Shown here in pieces: positions 35,697-46,180 of a stretch of DNA of 64,000 bases (positions are counted from its first letter, which is position 1; the number at the start of each line of letters is the position of its first letter). Position numbers and translations under genes: made by a program. The notes beneath the pieces are model-generated. The model did no database searches. It was not told where the DNA came from and worked only from the letters and a program-made list of their open reading frames with translations. The stretch comes from Theristus sp. LFF4_11 (lineage: Eukaryota; Nematoda; Chromadorea; Monhysterida; Xyalidae), in NCBI GenBank assembly GCA_030248135.1, contig JASANC010001184.1, positions 174,685 through 238,684 on the forward strand, written 5' to 3'.

Positions 35697-36135
35697 GAAT
35701 CATAGTTGTTCCAGAGCTGGGGGTTTGGGGGACCGATCAGCACCGAAGACGTAAGGGGAGGGGGGGGGGGGTGGTACACCCCTCCAGAGCACCCGAGACC
35801 TCTGCGTGGGGGGGGGGGTGGGGGGTCACGCGACCGACACCCACCCGCTAAAACCTGACACTGGACCATACACACCCCCCCCTTCGGAATTTCCCAGACA
35901 CCCCCCCCCCTACACGGACCTAAGTTACAGTGACACCCCCAAAAAATTTTCCGGACCACCCAAAAATCATGAACTTTTGCTCAAATATCATGATTTTTTG
36001 TCTCTAAAGTCCATAATATAAGCTGAATGTATGATAACTTGACATTCTTCATTGTAATTTCAAAGATTTTGCAGCAAAATTTAGCGTTTTTCCTTCAAAA
36101 TTTAAGCGAAAAAATATGATGGGTGGTGGGGGGTG
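35697..36135. repeat. G/C homopolymer-rich element fragment
   Basis: Starts CATAGTTGTTCCAGAGCTGG, as family F elements do, then runs into G(>=10) and C(>=9) tracts and a segment (aaatcatgattttttgtctc) shared with 43,200-43,290. The right boundary is unclear; two family A copies follow. Confidence 0.5.
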
Positions 36136-36893
36136 TGGAGATGTAAGGGTCAAAAAAAATTTTTTTTTAATTTTTTTTTAAAAAAGTAAAAAAAAAGCAT
36201 TTTTTTTTATTTTTTTATTAAAAATTTTTGAAATTTTTTCTTTAATGTGCCCTGAAAATGCCGTTTTTGGCATAATTTTTCGAAAGTTCAACAAAAATTT
36301 TCTTTGACTTTACCTTGTCACTTAGTCTTCAACGCTGCAGGTGGTATTCTGGATTGATTTATCGACTGTTTTTAGCCTTGGTGGGTGAGTGATGATCGAC
36401 TCGCGCATTGAAGTACTTGAGCGTCGCAAAGGCTAGTTCAACAAATTCCGATGCCGCTAAGGTGAGATAGAAGCAGAGAACTCACATTTACGCATCGTTT
36501 TTCAGGATCTCGAAAGGTCGAAATTGCACTGTCTGCCACTGCAAGCGTAACTTCGTTGGTTGCTCGTTGCTGTTTCGCCTCGTGTCGTCAGCATGATCAC
36601 ACCGGTTTGTTGTTGAACTTGTTTCCGTGTTATTTGAGGTGAATTGAGAGGCAAAACACGAGACGTGATGTCGTCGGTGGGAAAATGGGGTCGCCGAAAC
36701 CAAGTCTGAAATTTTCACCCTCCTCCCATATGAGTGGGGGTCATATGGTAAGTCGGTGGCTCCTCAGATGGTGATATTCGGACTCCCTGAAAAATTCTGA
36801 ACAACTTTCATTTTGTATTTTAAAAAAATTTAAAAAAAAAATTTTTTTTTAAAGAAAAAAATTAAAGAAAATTTTTTTTTCTTGACATCTCTA
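36136..36893. mobile_element. hAT-like family A copy 3
   Basis: Starts TGGAGATGTAAGGGTC, ends GACATCTCTA. The left flank ggggggtg (36128-36135) is not repeated at its own right end but is repeated at the right end of copy 4 (37664-37671). Carries the intact 76-codon ORF (36718-36488, minus). Confidence 0.85.
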
Positions 36894-36924
36894 TCTCTGG
36901 TGCTCTGGGGGGTGTACGTGTACC

Positions 36925-37663
36925 TAGAGATGTAAGGGTCAAAAAAAATTTTTTTTAATTTTTTTTTAAAAAAAAAGTAAAAAAAATGAGCTTTTTTTTA
37001 TTTTTTTATTAAAAATTTTTGAAATTTTTTCTTTAATGTACCCTGAAAATGCCCTTTTTGGCATAATTTTTCGAAAGTTCAACAAAAATTTTCTTTGACT
37101 TTACCTTGTCACTTAGTCTTCAACGCTGCAGGTGGTATTCTGGATTGATTTATCGACTGTTTTCAGCCTTGGTGAGTGATGATCGACTCGCGCATTGAAG
37201 TACTTGAGCGTCGCAAAGGCTAGTTCAACAAATTCCGATGTCGCTAAGGTGAGATAGAAGCAGAGAACTCACATTTACGCATCGTTTTTCAGGATCTCGA
37301 AAGGTCGAAATTGCACTGGCTGCCACTGCAAGCGTAACTTCGTTGGTTGCTCGTTGCTGTTTCGCCTCGTGTCGTCAGCATGATCACACCGGTTTGTTGT
37401 TAAACTTGTTTCCGTGTTATTTGAGGTGAATTGAGAGGCAAAACACGAGACGTGATGTCGTCGGTGGGAAAATGGGGTCGCCGAAAAAGTCTGAAATTTT
37501 CACCCTCCTCCCATATGAGTGGGGGTCATATGGTAAGTCGGTGGCTCCTCAGATGGTGATATTCGGACTCCCTGAAAAATTCTGAACAACTTTCATTTTT
37601 AAAAAAAATTAAAAAAAAATTTTTTAAGAAAAAAAATAGAATTTTTTTTTCTTGACATCTCTA
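36925..37663. mobile_element. hAT-like family A copy 4
   Basis: TAGAGATGTAAGGGTC to GACATCTCTA. Separated from copy 3 by 31 bp (36894-36924) that resemble host-like DNA at about 43,952-43,980 (tctctggtgctctgggg). Its ORF is damaged by a small deletion and substitutions. Confidence 0.85.
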
Positions 37664-37675
37664 GGGGGGTGTGCA

Positions 37676-37775
37676 TAGGGTTTGGGAAAAAAAATCCGGA
37701 TTTTTTTTTAAATTAAAAAAAAAATTATTATTTTTTTAAATTTTTTTTTACAAGTTAGGTTCGTTCGAAGTGGCG
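37676..37775. repeat. Family B end fragment (B3)
   Basis: agggtttgggaaaaaaaatc followed by A/T tracts and caagttaggttcgttcgaag, a terminal fragment of family B. The remainder is missing. Confidence 0.6.
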
Positions 37776-37870
37776 CATAGTATCAATAGCGAACTGGAGA
37801 AAAAAGAACCGGTTAGCCTGCACTTTTATTTGTTTTATGTAAAAAGCGTGAATTAGTATTACCCAGACTA

Positions 37871-38890
37871 GGGTTAGGGGAAAAAAATCCGGATTTTTTT
37901 TAAATTAAAAAAAAATTAAAAAAAAATTTTTTTTTACAAGTTAGGTTTGTTCGAAGCGTCTCGTCGAGCTGAGTTCATCTAGACTATTTTCAGAACGATC
38001 CGGAAAACTATAAGAGCGAAAATCGTGTTTTATTGAAATTATGTCCATTTCATAGAGGGAAAGTTGCATTTTCAACAGTAAAGCAGGACAATTTTCGACG
38101 TGTACTTGAATATTGAACCGTTCTTAGTTGTTCCTCTTTAGAAAATTACCAAAATTAGACTGTGTTCAAAAATTCCTGTTTGCCGTAGCTAAGTCGGCAA
38201 CCCCTGTCGACCCGGTCGCCCCAATCAAGACACTTACTTTCAGGTTCAACCAGCTATGCTATCTGCCACATGGCGAGAGCCCACTCTTCAAATCATCGTA
38301 TCGAAAACACGTACCATGATTTCGCGATCACGTTGCGGGCAACTGACAGACGCAAGTTTAACACGTTAGTTTAGCTCAGCACGCAAGTTTTAACATGTGG
38401 CCATGTTATCGGGTATCTGAAAAACGGTCGTGTGATGTGGTATTAACCAACATCTCCGCTCCAATTGTTTAACAATATATCGCACAACTCCATTGTGGAC
38501 CTATAACATACGCCAATCAACAAGATATCATGTTCATCTCATGGCCTACCGACTGAAAAACATGTTCTAAGTTGCAAGAAAACGATTTCTGAAACGATAT
38601 TTCAATTCAGTTAAATCATTTCAACGCTAAAAATTGACTCTAGAAGTCATCCAAATCGAAAAACATGGAGTACGTCGGTCAAAATGACCAAATAATGACA
38701 TTTACCTAAGCACACAAAGAAGTTGGGAAGAAAATTTGGTTTGAACTTTCAAAAAATTATGCCATAAATCGAATTTTCAGAGCAAAGTAGAAGAAAAATT
38801 TTTCAAAATTTTTTTTAAGTTTGAAAAAAATCCAATTTTAAAAAAAACGAAAAAAAATAAAAAAAAATTTTTTTTTCAAAGCCCTTAACC
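37871..38890. mobile_element. Family B element, copy B2 (~1.02 kb)
   Basis: Near full-length, in opposite orientation to B1: caagttaggtttgttcgaag, ttcagaacgatccggaaaac and ggcctaccgactgaaaaaca match the complement of B1 in reverse order. Ends GGGTTAGGGG and CCCTTAACC. No convincing target duplication. Internal ORFs are short. Confidence 0.8.
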
Positions 38891-39005
38891 CTAGGTGTGC
38901 ACCCCCCAGAAATTTTTCTACAATAGTGCACCCCCCATGGCCCACGCATGGGGGGTGTCACTACTGCATAGTTGTTCTAGGGGGGGGGGCTGTCAAGTAG
39001 TGTAG

Positions 39006-39175
39006 ATGTCAAATAATCGCGGTCGAGGCAGCACAAGAGGACGCGGCCGTGGCGGCCGTCACATTCAAAGGCCGAATTTGGATCGTGGTGCATTCGAGCA
39101 GGCTTCGAAACGACAGTTGACACCAGCCAAGAGCATGAAGGCGACTACGACTCGGCATACGAAGAGGAACAGGTG
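39006..39175 (+). CDS. RGG-rich ORF fragment, possibly a captured exon
   Basis: ATG at 39006 opens MSNNRGRGSTRGRGRGG, then RHIQRPNLDRGAFEQASKRQ. RG/RGG-rich segments are typical of RNA-binding proteins. The segment ends at a possible donor (aacag|gtgtgc, 39172). It lies between transposon copies, so it may be a fragment carried or stranded by an element. The parent gene is not recognised. Confidence 0.35.
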
Positions 39176-39290
39176 TGCTTTCAGCAGTAACGGGAGTTTT
39201 TATGGTTTAAGAGCAAGGGAAAGTTCAGCAAATTGAGATGATACGTTTTAAATCTGGTATTCTACAATCCTTCTTCAACTGGGGCATAGT

Positions 39291-40040
39291 TAGAGATGTA
39301 AGGGTCAAAAAAAAATTTTTTTTTTAATTTTTTTTTAAAGTAAAAAAAATGAGCATTTTTTTTATTTTTTTTATTAAAAATTTTTGAAATTTTTTCTTTA
39401 ATGTGCCCTGAAAATGCCGTTTTTGGCATAATTTTTTCGAAAGTTCAACAAAAATTTTCTTTGACTTTACCTTGTCACTTAGTCTTCAACGCTGCAGGTG
39501 GTATTCTGGATTGATTTATCGACTGTTTTCAGCCTTGGTGAGTGATGATCGACTCGCGCATTGAAGTACTTGAGCGTCGCAAAGGCTAGTTCAACAAATT
39601 CCGATGTCGCTAAGGTGAGATAGAAGCAGAGAACTCACATTTACGCATCGTTTTCAGGATCTCGAAAGGTGGAAATTGCACTGTCTGCCACTGCAAGCGT
39701 AACTTCGTTGGTTGCTCGTTGCTGTTTCGCCTCGTGTCGTCAGCATGATCACACCGGTTTGTTGTGGAACTTGTTTCCATGTTATTTGAGGTGAATTGAG
39801 AGGCAAAACACGAGACGTGATGTCGTCGGTGGGAAAATGGGGTCGCCGAAACCAAGTCTGAAATTTTCACCCTCCTCCCATATGAGTGGGGGTCATATGG
39901 TAAGTCGGTGGCTCCTCAGATGGTAATATTCGGACTCCCTGAAAAAATCTGAACAACTTTCATTTAAAAAAAAAATTAAAAAAAAAATTTAAAAAAAATT
40001 AAAAAAAAAATAGAAAAATTTTTTTTTCTTGACATCTCTA
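39291..40040. mobile_element. hAT-like family A copy 5
   Basis: TAGAGATGTAAGGGTC to GACATCTCTA, flanked by ggcatagt at 39283-39290 and 40041-40048 (perfect 8 bp). Inserted in the CATAGTTGTT end of a family F element. Its ORF has two amino-acid changes and a frameshift at the 3' end. Confidence 0.9.
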
Positions 40041-40042
40041 GG

Positions 40043-40496
40043 CATAGTTGTTCCAGAGCCGAGGGGTTGGGGGGGCCGATATAGATAGCTGGAGCAATTT
40101 TTCTAGATAGATAGATAGCTGGAAAATTTTGGGGGGGGCGCGGGGGGGGGGGCACGTGACTTTGGGGGTGGGGCGGTCAAAATTTTGAAATTTGATAGAT
40201 AGATAGTTAAACGCTAAAAAGCTATAAAAACAGCAAAATAATGCTAAAAATACACTAAAAATCAAGTATAAACGCGTATTTTACCTAAAATTAGCGAAAT
40301 TTTCAAGAATTACGGGCAAAAATGGTCAATTTTGGTCAAAAATTGACTCATTTTATGTTTTCGAAGACAAAAATTTTCAGATAGCTGGCTGAGAAAATTT
40401 TTGATAGATAATAGCTGAGCCGAAGAAACCTGTTTGATAGAGATAGATTCGAAATTTTTTTGGGGGGGCCGCCCCCCCCCCCCAAGAACAACTATG
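40043..40496. mobile_element. Family F element F1 (G/C-run element)
   Basis: CATAGTTGTTCCAGAGCCG at the left and AAGAACAACTATG at the right. Inside are gatagatagatagctgg repeats, a GGGGGGGG/CCCCCCCC core and the segment aaaacagcaaaataatgcta shared with F2 and F3. Non-coding. Confidence 0.75.
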
Positions 40497-40530
40497 AACT
40501 GGGGGAGGGCGGGGGGGGGGAGCCGGCCTA

Positions 40531-40823
40531 TGGTCAGTTCTATAAAAAGTGAATAGTGCTTGAAAAGTGAATTAGTTCTACTCCAGGGTGTCCCAAAATT
40601 TAGACCTTGACAAATTCCGGTTCAATACTTGAACCACAAGTTCATCTTTGACCGAAGTTTCCCATTGATTGGATTGATATTTCTAATTTCCACGCAAAAC
40701 TGTTTGTCTTTGAAACTCATATCTCCATTATTTTTTCAGAATTTCTCAAAGACTAACTTTTGGAACACCCTGGAGTAAAAATGTTCACTTTTCAAACACT
40801 ATTCACTTTTATAGAACTGACCA
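40531..40823. mobile_element. Family D element, copy D2
   Basis: 293 bp, TGGTCAGTTCTATAAAAAGT to ACTTTTATAGAACTGACCA, flanked by CTA on both sides (40528-40530, 40824-40826). Inserted exactly at the left tip of C2. Hosts a 195-bp MITE. Confidence 0.88.
40581..40775. mobile_element. 195-bp MITE inside D2
   Basis: CTCCAGGGTGTCCCAAAA at the left and TTTTGGAACACCCTGGAG at the right, flanked by TA on both sides (40579-40580, 40776-40777). Mariner-type. Confidence 0.85.
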
Positions 40824-40824
40824 C

Positions 40825-41527
40825 TAGGGTTGTTAAAAAAACAAAAATCGCCATTTTTGTTTTTTTTAATTTAAAAAAAAATTCAAAAATCAAAGTTTTG
40901 CTAAATCAATCAGGGAGTCCGAAGAACCACATATGATATGCAAGCGCCCCCCGAATGACTCCCGTATGGCGGAACTTTGCAGATTTTGTTTTGGTGACCT
41001 CAATTACCCCTTTTCCAAACCGTCACCATGCCTCTTCTTGTGTTTTGACCTCCAGAACGTCACTAATTGTCCCCAGCTAAACTAATGCTGAAGTGAAGAC
41101 AAACATACCGCCTTGAAATTCGATCAATTCTTCTGATGGTGTCGCGACGACACGACACGAAGCAGCAACCAGACAACGTAGCGCTTGCAAACGGAGCAGC
41201 GAGCACAATCGGACGCTCTGCGAGGCGAATCGTCACCTTATCTGCATCGGAAATGGTAGGCCATTTGGGCTTTGGGACGCTCAAAAAAAACTTCATTGCA
41301 GATGTTGTTGAAGCCTAAAATCAGTCCGTAAAACGGTCCAAGATCGACTGCTAAAGGTTTTACGAGGTATAATCAAAGAAAATTTTTGTTGAACTTTCGA
41401 AAAAATGTGCCAAAATTGAGGTTTTCAGAGCATATAGAGGAAAATTTTTCGAATTTTTTTTAAATCGGCATTTTTGTTTTTTTTTAATTACTTTTTTTTC
41501 AATTTTCATTTTTGTTTAACAACCCTA
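40825..41527. mobile_element. hAT-like family C element, copy C2
   Basis: TAGGGTTGTTAAAAAAAC to TTTAACAACCCTA; target duplication agccggcc at 40521-40528 (now separated by D2) and 41528-41535. The body matches C1 closely. Inserted in a family F element. Confidence 0.9.
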
Positions 41528-41535
41528 AGCCGGCC

Positions 41536-41850
41536 CCCCCCAAAAAAATTTGAATCTATCTCTATCAGACCAGACAGGTTTTTTCGGCTCAGCTATTATT
41601 ATCTATCTAAAAAAATTCTCAGCCAGCTATCTATCTGGATCTGGATATCTGAAAATTTTTGTCTTCGAAGACATAAAATAAGTCAATTAAATGACCAAAA
41701 TTGACCATTTGTGCTCGTAATTCTTGAAAATTTCGCTAATTTTAGGTAAAATACGCGTTTATACTTAATTTTTAGTGTATTTTTAGCATTATTTTGCTGT
41801 TTTTATAGCTTTTCAGCGTTTCAGCTATCTATCTATCAAATTTCAAACAA
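41536..41850. mobile_element. Family F fragment F2
   Basis: Continues the family F element interrupted by C2 (aatctatctctatcagac, ggctcagctattat, agctatctatctatcaaat). Truncated on the right: F3 continues beyond the point where this copy stops. Confidence 0.7.
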
Positions 41851-41964
41851 CTGTGTGTCACTGTACCAACCACGTGACGACGACGACACCCCCCCCCCCC
41901 CTCGAGAAGATTTGTATACATTCTTAAAAGTGATTTTTTTGATTTTTGATCTGAGGTTGCTTGT

Positions 41965-42572
41965 AATGAGTCGTTGTAGGTTCCTAATCCTAAACCTAAT
42001 CCTAATCCTAAGCCAAGCCTTTTTGATAAGGTGAAAATGATCAATTTATTTTATTTTTTATTTATTTATTTGTACGCGCGCCGGTTCCGGAAACCCGAAG
42101 GTACCAAACTCCGGCGGAGACGGGCAATACTGCCCCGAGCCCAATTTTACCCTCGGCTCAGGAGGGAATAGACCATTAGATGTTCATTGGTCACTCTAAT
42201 TTTCCACGAGTATGTCTTGTCCACAGCGAGGTTCGAACCCCGTACCTACAGAACTGTAGGCCGAAGTTCTACCGCTACGCCACGGACGCGACACACTTTA
42301 ACTTTTGCATTTTTTCTTTCCTGTGTTATGGAGGAGGAGCACCGGAACTGCAGATGCAGCTGTTTCGTAGAACTACAAAGCTAAACCGTAGCTGGAGCTG
42401 ATCCCTGATCCCAATGTTTCACCCCTTTAACAAAGCTCTGTCAAACAAGGCACTTTCACTTTTTTAAAAAGGCTTCACTTAGGATTAGGATTAGGTTTAG
42501 GATTAGGAACCAACAACGACTTCATCAGGATTAGGATTGGGCTTAGGATTAGGAACCTACAACGACTTCATT
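41965..42572. mobile_element. Inverted-end repeat with telomere-like tracts
   Basis: The left arm (gtcgttgtaggttcctaatc, then cctaatcctaagccaagcct) is mirrored by the right arm (ttaggattaggattaggttt, then ggaacctacaacgactt), which is itself duplicated. TTAGGA/TTAGGT units resemble animal telomere repeats but are few and degenerate. A SINE sits inside. Confidence 0.6.
42035..42293 (-). mobile_element. tRNA-derived SINE
   Basis: Read on minus, the head carries an A box TGGCGTAGCGG (42282-42272) and a B box GGGTTCGAACCT-like stretch (about 42241-42230), spaced as in tRNAs. A ~150-bp unique body follows (containing gtctccgccggagtttgg) and ends in an A-rich tail aaataaataaataaaaaata. Head, body and tail order is that of a complete SINE. 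The source tRNA and family are not identified. Confidence 0.8.
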
Positions 42573-43455
42573 GAAACCGAACTAAAACAACAAAACAGAC
42601 TGTAAACTTGGCTTTGGTTTAGTAATGTAGGCAAAGCCAGCTGTTTTAATAATGATGCATTACGCTCGAGATTCCCGATTTAAAAAAAATAATTTTTTAA
42701 TCAATTAAAAAACTTTTCAAAATGCCCGAGGAAAATCCGATGGTGAACAATAAAAAATAGGTGCATTCGAACCGCGCTCAGTACCGTGGGCCCAAAAAGA
42801 AATTTCGTATGGTGCCGTGGGGGAGTGTCGACCAAAAAGTCCAAACTATGGTAACGTGGGACCCACCCATAAGGGTCCCATGGGGGGTGCATTTTTTCAA
42901 AATTTTCTGTGGGGGGTCCACCCCCCCCCCCCCCACCAGTACCGAAGGCGAAAGCAAATTTTCGAGGGGGGGTGTCGTCACGTGGGGGGGTGCCGAAAAT
43001 TTTTCAGTGGGGGGGTGTCAGTCATGGTACAGTGACACCCCCCCAGGCGTGGGCCATGGGGGGGTGCACTATTGTAGAAAATTTTCTGGGGGGGGTGCAC
43101 TATTGTAGAAAATTTTCTGGGGGGGGGTGCACACCCCCCACCCCACCCATGAGATTTTTTCGCTTAAATTTTGAAGGAAAAACGCTAAATTTTGCTGCAA
43201 AATCTTTGAAATTACAATGAAGATGGTCAAGTTATCATATATTCAGCTTATATTATGGACTTTAAAGACAAAAAATCATGATTTTCGAAAAAAATTATAG
43301 GGTGTGCAGAAAATTTGGGGGAGGGTCTCCGCCAGACAAAATTTCATAGGGGTGTGGGGGGTGTCGGCCAAATTTTCGAGGGGGGGTCCGTCCGATGGGG
43401 GGGGGGGGGGGTGCCCGGTTTTAGGGGGGTGGCACTGTGCCCCCCACCCCCCACC
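42573..43455. repeat. G/C homopolymer repeat block
   Basis: Alternating poly-G and poly-C runs, with the unit ctattgtagaaaattttctggggggg occurring twice (43,068-43,130) and tgggccatggggggg also seen inverted near 38,935-38,955. No coding content; the long apparent frames are Gly/Pro readings of homopolymers. Confidence 0.55.
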
Positions 43456-43935
43456 CATAGTTGTTTTGGGGGGGGGGGGGGGGGGGGGGGGGGCCGCCCC
43501 CCCCAAAAAATTTTCGAATCTATCTCTATCAGACAAGTTTTTTCGGCTCAGCTATTATCTATCTAAAAAATTTTCTCAGCCGGCTATCTATCTGAAAATT
43601 TTTGTCTTCGAAGACATAAAATGAGTCAATTTTTGACCAAAATTGGCCATTTTTGGTCGTAGTTCTTGAAAATTCCGCTAATTTTAGGTAAAATACGCGT
43701 TTATACTTGATTTTTAGTGTATTTTTAGCATTATTTTGCTGTTTTTATAGCTTTTTAGCGTTTTAGCTATCTATCTATCAAATTTCAAAATTTTGACCGG
43801 CCCCCCCCCCCCAAAGTCACATGCCCCCCCCCCGCGGCCCCCCCCAAAAATTTTCCAGCTATCTATCTATCTGGAAAATTTGCTCCAGCTATCTATATCG
43901 GCCCCCCCCAATCCCTCGGCTCTGGAACAACTATG
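43456..43935. mobile_element. hAT-like family F element F3 (complete)
   Basis: 480 bp, CATAGTTGTTTTGGGG to CTGGAACAACTATG, flanked by cccccacc at 43448-43455 and 43936-43943 (perfect 8 bp). Contains a G run of more than 25 followed by GCCGCCCCCCCC, then a tandem ctatctatctat segment. The best-bounded member of the family. Confidence 0.85.
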
Positions 43936-44213
43936 CCCCCACCCGACGGTCTCTGGTGCTCTGGGGGGTGTACCCCCCACCCCCCCCCCCGCCCACGGTA
44001 CTGACCGCGCTGTCGCGCTGAATTCATTATTTCACGATATTTCAATTCAGTTAAGTCATTTCAACGCTAAAAATTGACCCTAGAAGTCATCCAAATCGAA
44101 AAACATGGAGTACGTCGGTCAAAATCGGTCTAAATGACCAAATAATGACATGTACCTAAGCACATAGAAGTTAGGAAGAAAATTTGGTTTGAAGTTTCAA
44201 AAAATTGTGCGGC

Positions 44214-46180
44214 GCTATCCTATTTTAGAGTAGCTTTCAAAAAATAAAGTAGCAAAGAAAAAATAAAGTATGGCCCACAATAGCAAAGAAAAAATAAAGT
44301 AGCTTTCAAAAAATAAAGTAGCACAGAAAAAATAAAGTAGCAAAAAATTTTTATATGAATAATACGCTGTCCTATTTTAGAGTAGCAACGATATAACAAT
44401 CATACACTGTCCTATTTTAGAGTAGCAACACTATCCTATTTTAGAGCAGCAACACTATCCTATTTTAGAGTAGCAACATATAAACAGCTCATTAAAAGCT
44501 ATTTCAGCCGCGAAACTTTGTAAACCTACGTTATTTTGCACGGAGATTTCAAATTTTGACCTTGTGGGTTACGGTAACGCCCGGTTTGGTCCCAACACGA
44601 TCTTAGTTTTGTCAACAATCCACAAACAGCTTGGTAACCGCAACCAAATCGGTGAAACATGCTAGATTGAGGTTATTTTGCACGCAGATTTTGAATTTCA
44701 GCTCTCTGGATTACGGTAACGCGTGTTTTGGTCTCAACACAATTTTAGTTTTAAGCACAGCGTACACACACGACAACACACAACAAGACACACATACGCT
44801 CAAATGCTAATTGTTTGGGATTGGGTTAGAGTTGATTATCGGATAATTGTCGTAATTATAGTGATTATTAGTGATTTTCCATCATTACTGATTCCTTTAT
44901 AACCACCGTATTTGTGATTTATGGGTTGTTCTATATTACTCGTCTGCTCTCTATCTTCGATAAACTCACCACTTATTTCAACTGGTGAGCCCTCCGGTTG
45001 ATCATCGTATACCTTCAGGAGTCTCAGTGCCGTCGGTCAGTTCACAATCGAGTGTGATGACCAAAGGTCGGTTGTTTCGATTGGTGCAAAATATCGAAAA
45101 ATTTCGCGATCGTGAAACTTTGAACAGACTGTGCAGGACGCTAAAGCAGCAGTACGAATTGCGTCACCATGAGCTGTACAAGATGCAAAACAGGGTTGCA
45201 CCGTCGAACAAGTTGTCGTTCAAGAAGCTGCTGTACAAAACTCGGGCGTTCATTCTGGAGTACTTCGAGTACTTCTCAACCATGTCTTTGGAGGGCGACT
45301 GGCACATCCATCGTTGTTCACAGGTGTCTTTCAGGTCAAGTGTGCTGATGTCTGGATTGTTTGGAAGCGCATTTCGTGAATGCTTGTTGTCAGCGGGTGC
45401 CAGAAACTGTGCATCTCATCAGATTGCACCACACAGCGTTTCTATGTGCAACATTTCACATTGGCAACTAAACGGCGTTCCCAAACAATTAGCACACGGG
45501 ATCAATAGACTAAAAGAGCGTGGGTGCGTCACTACAATTGAAAGTCTCTTGGTCTAACCCAATCCCAAACAATTAGCATTTGCGCGCGTGTGTGTGTGTT
45601 GTTGTGTGTTGTCGTGTGTGTACGCTGTGCTTAAAACTAAAATTGTGTTGAGACCAAACACGCGTTACCGTAATCCAGAAAGCTGAAATTCAAAATCTGG
45701 GTGCAAAATAACCTCAATCTAGCATGTTTCACCGATTTGGTTGCGGTTACCAAGCTGTTTGTGGATTGTTGACGAAACTAAGATCGTGTTTGGACCAAAC
45801 CGGGCGTTACCGTAACCCACAAGGTCAAAATTTGAAATCTCCGTGCAAAATAACGTAGGTTTACAAAGTTTCGCGGCTGAAATAGCTTTAAATGAGCTGT
45901 TTATATGTTGCTACTCTAAAATAGGATAGTGTTGCTACTCTAAAATAGGATAGTGTTGCTACTCTAAAATAGGATAGTGTTGCTACTCTAAAATAGGATA
46001 GTGTTGCTACTCTAAAATAGGACAGTGTATGATTGTTATATCGTTGCTACTCTAAAATAGGACAGCGTATTATTCATATGAAAATTTTTTGCTACTTTTT
46101 TTTTTTTTTTGCTTTTTTTTTTTGGTTTTTTTTTTTGTTCTTTTTTTTTTTTTGTTTCTTTCTCTTTTTTTTTTTATAAA
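44214..46180. mobile_element. Foldback element J with ~500-bp inverted arms
   Basis: The left arm (to about 44,830) and right arm (from about 45,553) are reverse complements: aatgctaattgtttgggatt pairs with aatcccaaacaattagcatt, and the taacg/ttattttgcac modules pair in order. Each arm contains two related sub-modules (ttattttgcac, gattacggtaacgc) and 4-6 tandem copies of a ~25-bp unit (cctattttagagtagcaac). A ~720-bp loop carries an ORF. The outermost limits are blurred by poly-A/T runs. Confidence 0.8.
45057..45557 (+). CDS. ORF in the loop of foldback element J
   Basis: 166 codons from ATG 45057 (the frame is open from 44985). Begins MTKGRLFRLVQNIEKF, continues with charged helical sequence (RTLKQQYELRHHELYKMQ; KLLYKTRAFILEYFEYF), then a Ser/Cys-rich second half. 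The first ~90 residues have the composition of a real helical protein; the rest looks less so. Family not recognised. No transposase motif. It could be an element-encoded protein or a captured host exon. Confidence 0.4.
   Translation: MTKGRLFRLVQNIEKFRDRETLNRLCRTLKQQYELRHHELYKMQNRVAPSNKLSFKKLLYKTRAFILEYFEYFSTMSLEGDWHIHRCSQVSFRSSVLMSGLFGSAFRECLLSAGARNCASHQIAPHSVSMCNISHWQLNGVPKQLAHGINRLKERGCVTTIESLLV

Noticed and set aside
42761..43624. Long Gly/Pro-rich ORFs
   Set aside because: Readings of G and C homopolymer runs within repeat elements.
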